Positions 57,305 through 64,000 of a stretch of DNA of 64,000 nucleotides are shown here, in pieces. A program made the translations under genes and the position numbers. The number at the start of each line of letters is the position of its first letter. Within the stretch, counting starts at the first letter, position 1. Below the pieces are notes generated by a model that saw only the letters and a list, made by a program, of their open reading frames with translations, made no database searches and had not been told where the DNA came from. Origin of the DNA: Pectobacterium aroidearum (GTDB lineage: Bacteria; Pseudomonadota; Gammaproteobacteria; Enterobacterales; Enterobacteriaceae); contig NZ_CP166097.1 in assembly GCF_041228105.1 (NCBI RefSeq), forward strand, positions 186,001-250,000, given 5' to 3'.

Positions 57305-57784
57305 ATGTCGAGTATTATCTATTTAGAGTTGACGGGTGATAAGCAAGGGTTAATTTCTTCTGGCTGTTCAACATTACAGTCAATTGGTAATAGAAGCCAA
57401 ATTGGTCATGAAGATCAGATTCAGGTGTTAAGTTTAAATCACTCAATGAGTCATGCTGATAATCTATCTTGTCATCCTGTTGAAATAATTAAACTTATCG
57501 ATAAATCGTCACCATTGCTTGGTGTTTCTACCTCTTCCAATGAAAAACTAAGTGCAAATTTCTTTTTGTATAGGATAAATTCCGTCGGGCAATTAGAGTT
57601 ATTTTATGTCATTAAATTAACAGATGCCCGCATTGTTGATATTTCTTGTAGTTACCCGCACTCTATTAATGACAATGACGTTATGCCATATGAGAAAGTT
57701 TTATTAAAATATAACTCCATATCATGGGAGCACAAAGTTGCGGGAACATCAGGTTATAGTATCTGGAATGATAGTGGTGTTTAG
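57305..57784 (+). CDS. hcp: Type VI secretion system tube protein Hcp (TssD)
   Basis: 159-aa Hcp protein. Hcp stacks as hexameric rings to form the inner tube of the type VI secretion apparatus and can carry small effectors in its lumen. Enterobacterial Hcp motifs are clear: IYLELTGDKQGLISSGCSTL at the N-terminus, IGHEDQIQVLSLNH, HPVEIIKLIDKSSPLLGVS, and the C-terminal ISWEHKVAGTSGYSIW. No other secretion-system component (TssB/C, VgrG, ClpV, TssJLM) is in the window, so this is an orphan hcp that must use an apparatus encoded elsewhere. A 141-bp A+T-rich gap follows before the lysozyme-like gene. Confidence 0.93.
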   Translation: MSSIIYLELTGDKQGLISSGCSTLQSIGNRSQIGHEDQIQVLSLNHSMSHADNLSCHPVEIIKLIDKSSPLLGVSTSSNEKLSANFFLYRINSVGQLELFYVIKLTDARIVDISCSYPHSINDNDVMPYEKVLLKYNSISWEHKVAGTSGYSIWNDSGV

Positions 57785-57925
57785 TTCTATTTGGTAATAA
57801 ATATATAGTCATTGATAATCATTTTATGTGTGGCTGTTTTTATTGATTTATTAATTACTAACCCAAATAGATGCTGAATAGTTTTTTACATTGGTGCTGC
57901 GTATTAATAAAAAGGAATTTACTCA

Positions 57926-58516
57926 ATGCTAAGAGTACCTCAAGGGCAAATAACCTTTGATGGCGAAGGGAATGATATACCTAATAGTCGTGATTTTAGC
58001 CGAGTTATTCACTGGCCAGGAAATGATAAGTCTGGTGTGACGTTGGGGCGAGGTTATGATATGGGGAATAGAACCAAGGGAGAAGTTTATTCGGATATGC
58101 TCAGAGTTGGTATTGGGAGTGAAAAAGCGAGTTTAATAGCGACGGGGGCTGGGTTAAAGGGCGGTGCCGCCGCCACTTTCGTGAAAATGTATAAAGAAAA
58201 AATTGGCGTGATTACGCATCAGCAACAGATGGATCTGTTTAATATTATTTATGGTGGATATATAGAAATAGCAAAAAAGCGATATGCACATTATTCCGCT
58301 AATGTACCCGATAGGGTCGATTGGGCTGAACTTCACCCCGGCATCAGAGATATTCTGGTGGATCTGGCTTATCAAGGAATACTTGGGGAAACGACAATTC
58401 CTATCGCTGCAAAGAATGACATCGATATCTTAATAAAGAAAATAGAGAGTGATGCTTATTTGTTAAAGTTTGAGGCTGGAAGAAACCGAGCGGGTTATTT
58501 AAGGATGAAAAAATGA
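57926..58516 (+). CDS. Pesticin/T4-lysozyme-like protein, putative type VI effector
   Basis: 196-aa protein without a signal peptide. The N-terminal region has Glu14 in FDGEGND, Thr39 in GVTLGRGYD and Asp45 in the same motif. A Glu, then a Thr and an Asp six residues apart, is the catalytic pattern of the pesticin activity domain, a T4-lysozyme fold muramidase. Downstream segments (ATGAGLKGGAAATFV; ITHQQQMDLFN; RDILVDLAYQG) fit a helical lysozyme. Encoded after hcp and overlapping a lysozyme-inhibitor-like gene by 4 bp, it is best read as an Hcp-delivered peptidoglycan hydrolase. A phage endolysin is the main alternative; enzymatic function is inferred. Confidence 0.7.
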   Translation: MLRVPQGQITFDGEGNDIPNSRDFSRVIHWPGNDKSGVTLGRGYDMGNRTKGEVYSDMLRVGIGSEKASLIATGAGLKGGAAATFVKMYKEKIGVITHQQQMDLFNIIYGGYIEIAKKRYAHYSANVPDRVDWAELHPGIRDILVDLAYQGILGETTIPIAAKNDIDILIKKIESDAYLLKFEAGRNRAGYLRMKK

Positions 58517-58953
58517 AAAACATCTATTTATGTGTGTTGATACTATTTGCTGTGAGCGGTATATCTCCTGCATTTAGTGAAATTTATCTGAGTAAACTGG
58601 AATTAATGGAAAAAACGTTATGTAAAGATATAATGAAAGGGGAAAACTATCATGAAATTTACATTTGCACAGACCGAATGCTTGCTGATTCTACTGAAAA
58701 GTTAGAACAAAAAAATAAAGAAGCAATAAGCTTTCTATCCAAACTTATTCCTATGGAAGGTGAGGAAGATGCAGTTAAGCTTTTCAAAGCAGATCAAGCT
58801 GCGTGGAAAAATTATGTCGTCCATCGTTGTGCATATAAGGGGCATCCTTTCGAAAAAGATAGCCCCGTTTATTTATCAAATAAAGATCTTTGCGAGGCGG
58901 TAGAAAACTACAGACGGATCGAGTCGCTAGACGGTGAGCTCAATATCCCTTAA
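58513..58953 (+). CDS. LprI-like exported protein, putative immunity protein
   Basis: 146-aa protein with a signal peptide (MKNIYLCVLILFAVSGISPA). The mature part resembles the LprI (DUF1311) lysozyme-inhibitor family, with spaced cysteines (LCKDIM, YICTDRM, HRCAYKG, LCEAVE) and the typical AWKNYVVHRC segment. Its ATG overlaps the stop of the lysozyme-like gene (ATGA), so the two are translationally coupled. A periplasmic inhibitor next to a peptidoglycan hydrolase is the classic layout of an effector-immunity pair. Immunity is inferred, not shown. Confidence 0.75.
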   Translation: MKNIYLCVLILFAVSGISPAFSEIYLSKLELMEKTLCKDIMKGENYHEIYICTDRMLADSTEKLEQKNKEAISFLSKLIPMEGEEDAVKLFKADQAAWKNYVVHRCAYKGHPFEKDSPVYLSNKDLCEAVENYRRIESLDGELNIP

Positions 58954-58976
58954 TACTCATCCTTTGGATAAGTGTG

Positions 58977-59111
58977 TCACGCCGCCGATGGTGTTTCACC
59001 GTCGGTGGCGTTATCTTTAATGTCATCTGACAGCAACAGGGATGGCATTTCTTTATGGCAACGCAGTTCACAGGTTTTTCTCAAGCGGGTTTAACGTTTC
59101 TCCAGCAGGTG
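58977..59111. repeat. Direct repeat, right copy, at the Hcp cassette boundary
   Basis: Matches 56785-56918 apart from two substitutions and one extra A. This copy continues into the complete DUF2461 gene. Recombination between the copies would remove the cassette and restore an uninterrupted ilvA-DUF2461 junction. Confidence 0.93.
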
Positions 59112-59798
59112 CGTCAGTACAACGATAAAGCGTGGTTTGACGAGCATCGTGCGGTTTACGATGAGCAACTGGTTGCCCCGTTCCGTACGCTGGTGGATGA
59201 GCTCAGTCTGACCATGTTGCAGATTGACGACCATTTTGAAACGCGTCCCGCTATCGGTAAGACTCTCTCCCGTATTCATCGCGATACGCGTTTTTCTCAC
59301 GATAAATCACGCTACCGCAGCCATATGTGGCTCACTTTCAAGCGGACACGCAAAGACTGGACGGATGCACCGGTGTATTTCTTTGAAATCACGCCGGATA
59401 CCTGGCGCTACGGGCTGGGCTATTACAGCGCAACGCGCAATACGATGGATTTGTTCCGTCAGACGCTGCGGGGTAATCCGTCACAGTTTCTTGAAGTGGC
59501 AAGCTGTCTGGGAGAGACCTTCACCCTGGAGGGCGACAGCTACAAACGCCAGCTGATTAAAGATCAGGAGCCGGAACTGGCCTACTGGTATAACCGTAAA
59601 TCGTTTGCCGCGATATGTACCCGGCAGGATATGGAAGCGCTGTTTTCTGGCGATTTGGTGACGCGTCTGTCACAGGGTTTTACCCAGCTTGAACCGCTCT
59701 ACCATTACCTGATGAATATCGAAACCATGAAGAAAGCCGCGCAGGAAACGGAGTCCGATACGCGGGCCTTTTCGGCGGATAAATGGTTCGAACGCTAG
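59055..59798 (+). CDS. DUF2461 family protein
   Basis: 247-aa cytoplasmic protein of the DUF2461 (TIGR02453) family, function unknown. Family features are FSQAGLTFLQQVRQYNDKAWFDEHR at the start (aromatic and acidic), IHRDTRFSHDKSRYR, and YFFEITPDTWRYGLGYY. It lies in the ilv cluster between the cassette and a convergent LprI-like gene. Its first 19 codons are duplicated upstream at 56862 as a stub. The gene itself is intact. Confidence 0.85.
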   Translation: MATQFTGFSQAGLTFLQQVRQYNDKAWFDEHRAVYDEQLVAPFRTLVDELSLTMLQIDDHFETRPAIGKTLSRIHRDTRFSHDKSRYRSHMWLTFKRTRKDWTDAPVYFFEITPDTWRYGLGYYSATRNTMDLFRQTLRGNPSQFLEVASCLGETFTLEGDSYKRQLIKDQEPELAYWYNRKSFAAICTRQDMEALFSGDLVTRLSQGFTQLEPLYHYLMNIETMKKAAQETESDTRAFSADKWFER

Positions 59799-59816
59799 CG
59801 CCAGAGATAGCCAGCG

Positions 59817-60617
59817 CTACGGCGTTTTCTGCTGCTCCGACTGGGTTTTATCGCGCTCCAGCAACGTGTTAAACAGGTAACCTTCTTCCTGATTGCTGCC
59901 GAAGGTGGCGATTTGCAGATGGTCATCGTCAATGCAGGTGAGCAGTATTTTCACCTGCTGGCCGAAGCTGCTTTCGCCTTTGCCGATGGCTTGTACATCG
60001 CTCATCTGACGGGCGGTGAAGTCGGAATCATCCAGCTTGTTGCCGTAACGGAACGCAATGGACGCGCCGCTTTCAATCTTGCCACGTTGGTTGGTCATGG
60101 TCAGGCTGACGGCGTGGTAGGGCGCTTTCTGATCGTACATTTCCCGAAAATAATCCCCCAGATCGCGATATTCCTCGGCGGAAAGCCCTGACATCACATA
60201 CTCATAGCTGAATGAACCGTGGAAGCAGGACGTGCTTTTCACGGGGGTAATCGGCGAAGGGAGCGCGTGCTGCGCGATGTCATTCAGATAGCGCAGCCGA
60301 TTTAACTGCTGCTGATAGCGCTGACGTAGGCAGTCTTCGTCTTTGCATTGATCGCGCGTGGTAAGCCAGCTGCGCTGAAACTGATTGAGCGTTTTCTCCC
60401 ACGGTGCGCTGTTGCTGTACGCGGTCAGGAACGCGCGAGATGTCTTCCAGGCCTGCGCCAGTTCTTCATCCAGTTGTCCGAGCAGCGGGCTGGCACAAAT
60501 CAGTTTCTCTTGCTCCGAAGTGGCCTTGTCGCAGGGGAAACTGGCGGCTTGCGCATTGTAGTTGAAGGCGACCAGCGTCACACCGGCGGCGATAATGGTC
60601 GTGAAGGCGATCTTCAT
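59817..60617 (-). CDS. LprI/DUF1311-containing exported protein
   Basis: 266-aa protein with a signal peptide (MKIAFTTIIAAGVTLVAFNY then NAQA). The N-terminal part of the mature protein is a DUF1311/LprI module (FPCDKATSEQEKLICASPLL; LNQFQRSWLTTRDQCKDEDC), a family that includes lysozyme inhibitors. The C-terminal half (SFSYEYVMSGLSAEEYRDLG onwards) is unrecognised. The ATG used overlaps the ilvY stop by 4 bp, so it is probably translated from the ilvY transcript. It is the second LprI-type protein within 2 kb, but far from identical to the cassette one. Confidence 0.8.
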   Translation of the reverse strand: MKIAFTTIIAAGVTLVAFNYNAQAASFPCDKATSEQEKLICASPLLGQLDEELAQAWKTSRAFLTAYSNSAPWEKTLNQFQRSWLTTRDQCKDEDCLRQRYQQQLNRLRYLNDIAQHALPSPITPVKSTSCFHGSFSYEYVMSGLSAEEYRDLGDYFREMYDQKAPYHAVSLTMTNQRGKIESGASIAFRYGNKLDDSDFTARQMSDVQAIGKGESSFGQQVKILLTCIDDDHLQIATFGSNQEEGYLFNTLLERDKTQSEQQKTP

Positions 60618-61504
60618 GGTGTGTCCTGTAATATGTCCCAAAAGGCGGCAATCAGCGGTTCGCTAAGCCGTTTTTTCTGTACGCAAACGCCGAGTTCAAG
60701 TGGTTCCATCACCTGTTCGACGAAGACGGAAACTCGGTTGCGTACGGGTTCCGGGCTGTTCTCCAGCACGACGTTGGGAATCAGCGCGATACCACAGCCT
60801 AGCGCGACCATCGATACCATCGCTTCATGCCCGGAGATGGTGGCGTAAATCTGCGGATTGGCGATGTGATTGCGGCGGAACCATTGATCGATGCGCTTAC
60901 GCACCGGGCCGTGTTCCGGCAGAATGAAGGGGATCTGTGACCAGTCCGGATCGGTTTGGCGTACCAGCGATTGCACGGGGCAGGGAAGCGCCGGGATGAT
61001 CAACGCCAGAGGCAGTTTGTCGAGCGGCATGAAGTCAACGCTGATTGGCAGCGCTTCCGGGCGTCCCGCAATCCCTAAATCCCCATCATTCGACTGAATT
61101 TTCTCAACGGCATCGGCGGCGTCGCCAGTCGTCAGTTTAATTTCTACCAGCGGGTGCAGCGCCCGGAAACGATCCAGAATCGGCGGCAGGTGGCTGTAGG
61201 CGGCGGTAACGGAACAGAAAATCCGCAGCTCGCCGCTTAATGACGGCCCATGCTGGTCTATCGTGTGGCGTAGCTGCTGGTATTGCAGCAGCGTTTGCTG
61301 GGCAAATAGTTTCAGGTGCTCGCCGGCATCGGTGAGCTGCACGGTGCGGTTATCGCGCAGAAACAGCGTCTGCCCTAAATCCTCTTCCATCCGCTGAATT
61401 TGCCGTGACAGCGTAGACGGGCTGATGTGCATCGCCTTGGCGGTACGGCCAAAGTGTCGGCTTTCCGCCAGATGCAGGAATAATTTGAGATCACGTAAAT
61501 CCAT
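60614..61504 (-). CDS. ilvY: LysR-family activator IlvY
   Basis: Activates ilvC when acetolactate or acetohydroxybutyrate accumulates, and represses itself. The helix-turn-helix reads HFGRTAKAMHISPSTLSRQI. The start MDLRDLKLFLHLAESR matches E. coli; 19 upstream in-frame codons overlap the operator region and are not conserved. Length 296 aa. Divergent from ilvC across a 185-bp region with two palindromic operators. Confidence 0.96.
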   Translation of the reverse strand: MDLRDLKLFLHLAESRHFGRTAKAMHISPSTLSRQIQRMEEDLGQTLFLRDNRTVQLTDAGEHLKLFAQQTLLQYQQLRHTIDQHGPSLSGELRIFCSVTAAYSHLPPILDRFRALHPLVEIKLTTGDAADAVEKIQSNDGDLGIAGRPEALPISVDFMPLDKLPLALIIPALPCPVQSLVRQTDPDWSQIPFILPEHGPVRKRIDQWFRRNHIANPQIYATISGHEAMVSMVALGCGIALIPNVVLENSPEPVRNRVSVFVEQVMEPLELGVCVQKKRLSEPLIAAFWDILQDTP

Positions 61505-61544
61505 GCGACGCAGGCCCCGTTTTTTATCTTGCAGCCGTTTTTTA

Positions 61545-61563
61545 TATTGCAAATAGTGCAATA
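61545..61563. promoter_or_regulatory. IlvY operator 1
   Basis: TATTGCA-aatag-TGCAATA, a perfect 7-bp palindrome, close to ilvY. In E. coli, IlvY binds two tandem operators in this same interval. Confidence 0.75.
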
Positions 61564-61566
61564 TGA

Positions 61567-61594
61567 CGTTGCTAATATATCAATTTAAGCAACG
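61567..61594. promoter_or_regulatory. IlvY operator 2
   Basis: CGTTGCT and AGCAACG, perfect 7-bp arms 14 bp apart, just after operator 1 on the ilvC side. It probably overlaps the ilvC -35 region, where inducer-bound IlvY activates. Confidence 0.7.
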
Positions 61595-61689
61595 CAATTC
61601 CTGTCATATGATGGGGTCATAGTGAATTCCCATCTGGCGGGAATCCTTTCTCGAAGAATAGACAAACAAAACCGTATACGGAGCACGAC

Positions 61690-63168
61690 ATGGCTAACTA
61701 TTTCAACACATTAAACCTGCGTCAGCAGCTGGATCAATTGGGCAAGTGCCGCTTTATGGGGCGTGATGAATTTGCCGATGAGGCGAGCTACCTGAAAGGG
61801 AAAAAAGTGGTGATCGTCGGCTGTGGTGCTCAGGGCTTGAACCAGGGTCTGAACATGCGCGATTCTGGTCTGGATATCGCTTATGCCCTGCGTGCTGAAG
61901 CGATTGCAGAAAAACGTGCATCATGGCGCAAAGCGACCGAAAACGGCTTCACTGTCGGCACCTACGAAGATCTGATCCCGCAGGCTGATCTGGTGGTTAA
62001 CCTGACGCCGGACAAACAGCACTCCGCTGTTGTTCAGGCGGTACAACCGCTGATGAAACAGGGCGCAGCGCTGGGCTACTCCCACGGCTTCAACATCGTT
62101 GAAGTGGGCGAGCAAATCCGTAAAGACATCACCGTCGTAATGGTGGCGCCGAAGTGCCCAGGTACGGAAGTACGTGAAGAATACAAACGTGGTTTCGGCG
62201 TACCAACGCTGATCGCGGTTCACCCGGAAAACGATCCGAAGGGCGAAGGCATGGCAATTGCTAAAGCCTGGGCTGCGGCAACCGGTGGTCACCGTGCTGG
62301 CGTTCTGCAATCTTCATTCGTTGCGGAAGTGAAATCTGACCTGATGGGTGAGCAGACTATTCTGTGCGGTATGTTGCAGGCAGGTTCTCTGCTGAGCTTC
62401 GACAAACTGGTTGCTGAAGGTACCGATCCGGCGTATGCAGAAAAACTGATTCAGTTTGGCTGGGAAACCATCACCGAAGCGCTGAAGCAGGGCGGCATTA
62501 CGCTGATGATGGATCGCCTGTCCAATCCGGCAAAACTGCGTGCTTATGCGCTGTCTGAGCAGTTGAAAGGCATCATGGCGCCGCTGTTCCAGAAACACAT
62601 GGATGACATCATCTCCGGCGAATTCTCCAGCGGCATGATGGCTGACTGGGCGAACGATGACGTGAAACTGCTGACCTGGCGTGAAGAGACCGGTAAAACG
62701 GCATTCGAAAACGCACCGCAGTTCGACGGTAAAATCGCTGAGCAGGAATACTTTGATAACGGCGTGCTGATGGTTGCGATGGTGAAAGCGGGCGTTGAGC
62801 TGGCGTTTGAAACCATGGTGAGCTCTGGCATCATCGAAGAATCCGCTTACTACGAGTCACTGCATGAGCTGCCGCTGATCGCCAACACCATCGCGCGTAA
62901 GCGTCTGTATGAAATGAACGTGGTTATCTCTGATACCGCAGAATACGGTAACTACCTGTTCGCTAACGCCGCTGTTCCATTGCTGAAAGATGCGTTCATG
63001 GCATCTCTGCAGCCGGGCGATCTGGGCAAAGCGGTAGCGGGTACCGAAGTGGACAACGCGCAGCTGCGTGATGTTAACGAAGCTATCCGTAACCACCCAA
63101 TCGAAACCGTAGGCCAAACGCTGCGTGGTTACATGAAAGACATGAAGCGTATCGCCGTTGCGGGTTAA
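61690..63168 (+). CDS. ilvC: Ketol-acid reductoisomerase IlvC
   Basis: Class II NADPH- and Mg-dependent enzyme converting acetohydroxy acids to dihydroxy acids. The Rossmann motif is [20 protein letters not shown] near residue 37, and [13 protein letters not shown] and the duplicated C-terminal knotted domains are typical of the long form. Length 492 aa against 491 in E. coli. The ATG follows CGGAGC. Induced through IlvY. Confidence 0.97.
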   Translation: MANYFNTLNLRQQLDQLGKCRFMGRDEFADEASYLKGKKVVIVGCGAQGLNQGLNMRDSGLDIAYALRAEAIAEKRASWRKATENGFTVGTYEDLIPQADLVVNLTPDKQHSAVVQAVQPLMKQGAALGYSHGFNIVEVGEQIRKDITVVMVAPKCPGTEVREEYKRGFGVPTLIAVHPENDPKGEGMAIAKAWAAATGGHRAGVLQSSFVAEVKSDLMGEQTILCGMLQAGSLLSFDKLVAEGTDPAYAEKLIQFGWETITEALKQGGITLMMDRLSNPAKLRAYALSEQLKGIMAPLFQKHMDDIISGEFSSGMMADWANDDVKLLTWREETGKTAFENAPQFDGKIAEQEYFDNGVLMVAMVKAGVELAFETMVSSGIIEESAYYESLHELPLIANTIARKRLYEMNVVISDTAEYGNYLFANAAVPLLKDAFMASLQPGDLGKAVAGTEVDNAQLRDVNEAIRNHPIETVGQTLRGYMKDMKRIAVAG

Positions 63169-63205
63169 TGTGACGTTCTACGTTTACTGAAACACGATGA
63201 TTGCT

Positions 63206-63236
63206 ATGCTGCTCCTCAGGGAGCAGCATTTTTTTT
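63206..63236 (+). terminator. ilvC terminator
   Basis: ATGCTGCTCC and GGAGCAGCAT form a perfect 10-bp stem around TCAG, followed by a run of eight T. Confidence 0.95.
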
Positions 63237-63288
63237 ATCCGTAGTTATCCCTTAGCCTGCGCTATCTACGTTACCTATTGGCGGTGCT

Positions 63289-63915
63289 TTAGCGTGAGGC
63301 AAGCGTCAGCGCAGTGGTTAATTCTGCTTTTGTCATACGAATACAGTAAGACGGCATACCTCTTTCAAAGCGCCATCCTTCAGACAATTTTCCCGCATCG
63401 ACCACATCAAATCCGAATGCATCATAGAGTTCAGCCACAATAGCTTTTTCCTGCTCATCATCACCTGCAAGCGGTAGCGCGCGGCGATTGGCTGAGCCTG
63501 TCGGGAGCCCATCGCTTTCAAGCTGCGTCATAGGGATGGCATTGAACGCTTTGGTGATCCTGGCGTCTGGTAAATAACACGCCAGTAGCTCGCTGGTCGT
63601 GGTGCTGCGCGTATCAAGTGCGGTGACCTTACCATCTCGCTCGGTATAGTAATTGACGGTATCGATGACGGATTTTCCCCGTAAAGCCTGTTCAGGGAGT
63701 TTATCGATGGCGGTAAAGGGAACGGCGATAACCACAATGTCACCAAATAGCGCGGCCTGAGTGGCGGTTCCGATATCGCAGCCGATCATCGGGCGGAGGC
63801 TGAAAAGTGATTGGGGGTCGCGTGAGTTACTGAGCATGACCTGATGACCGTTCTGAAGCGCTAATTTAGCTATCGCCCGTCCAACAAAGCCTGCACCAAT
63901 AATGCCGATATTCAT
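63289..63915 (-). CDS. COG2085-family NADP-binding oxidoreductase
   Basis: 208-aa Rossmann-fold protein of the F420-dependent NADP reductase-like group (COG2085). The dinucleotide motif is GIIGAGFVGRAIAKLA at the N-terminus, followed by VMLSNSRDP, where Ser-Arg suggests NADP preference. IVVIAVPFTAID and KAFNAIPMTQLESDG are also typical. Enterobacteria lack coenzyme F420, so the physiological substrate is unknown. AAGGAG lies just before the ATG. It is convergent with ilvC; the 85 bp upstream to the window edge is A+T-rich promoter DNA. Confidence 0.82.
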   Translation of the reverse strand: MNIGIIGAGFVGRAIAKLALQNGHQVMLSNSRDPQSLFSLRPMIGCDIGTATQAALFGDIVVIAVPFTAIDKLPEQALRGKSVIDTVNYYTERDGKVTALDTRSTTTSELLACYLPDARITKAFNAIPMTQLESDGLPTGSANRRALPLAGDDEQEKAIVAELYDAFGFDVVDAGKLSEGWRFERGMPSYCIRMTKAELTTALTLASR

Positions 63916-64000
63916 CTTCTTCTCCTTAATGCTTTTGAGAAAAGCAGCTTAATTGCCTACAATTTGAAGATAAATTGTGATTTTAAAAGCAAACAAACAA

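Noticed and set aside
56757..59111. Checked the Hcp cassette for a transposase, integrase, attachment site in a tRNA, or terminal inverted repeats of an insertion sequence
   Set aside because: None seen; only the long direct repeats mark the boundaries.

Overview
The window looks like chromosomal DNA from a soft-rot or related enterobacterium, most likely Pectobacterium or a close relative. Almost every housekeeping gene reads as a near-copy of its Escherichia coli counterpart, with similar length and local order. There are two ERIC repeats, an rRNA operon, and enterobacterial control elements: met boxes, a btuB cobalamin riboswitch, the ilvL attenuator and a heat-shock promoter before hslV. 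The genus call is inference from overall resemblance. No species marker was tested.

Layout: 1-9.2 kb holds glpK-glpF, zapB, rraA, menA, hslU-hslV, ftsN and cytR. 9.5-16.4 kb holds priA, rpmE, a hicAB toxin-antitoxin pair, a three-gene FecCD/BtuF-type ABC importer with a Zur-like palindrome in front, and metJ. 16.5-27.7 kb holds metB-metL, a six-gene operon (ABC importer, LacI-type regulator, metallophosphoesterase) preceded by a Pho-box-like repeat, and metF behind a GC-rich, hairpin-dense stretch. 28-36 kb holds oxyR, sthA, fabR, yijD, trmA, btuB and murI. 36-41.8 kb is a complete rRNA operon (16S, tRNA-Ile, tRNA-Ala, 23S, 5S, tRNA-Asp, tRNA-Trp). 42-49.7 kb holds the ytfQRT-yjfF sugar importer, hdfR, maoP and comM. 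50-63.2 kb is the branched-chain amino acid cluster ilvL-GMEDA and ilvY-ilvC, and a COG2085 oxidoreductase closes the window.

The most unusual part is 56.8-59.1 kb. An A+T-rich cassette of about 2 kb sits between ilvA and a DUF2461 gene, bounded by two nearly identical direct repeats of about 134 bp. It encodes an unrecognised 69-aa protein, an Hcp tube protein of the type VI secretion system, a pesticin/T4-lysozyme-like protein, and an exported LprI-like protein whose start overlaps the stop of the lysozyme gene. The best reading is an orphan Hcp plus muramidase effector and lysozyme-inhibitor-type immunity protein. The insertion duplicated the ilvA terminator and the first 19 codons of the DUF2461 gene, leaving a 27-codon stub upstream and an intact gene downstream. 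A second LprI-like protein is encoded next door, overlapping ilvY.

Two other places deserve attention. The importer/phosphoesterase operon with its Pho-box-like site suggests scavenging of an organic phosphorus compound. The rRNA operon joins a 5' neighbourhood like E. coli rrnB (btuB-murI) to a 3' neighbourhood like E. coli rrnC (Asp and Trp tRNAs, hdfR, maoP, comM, ilv).
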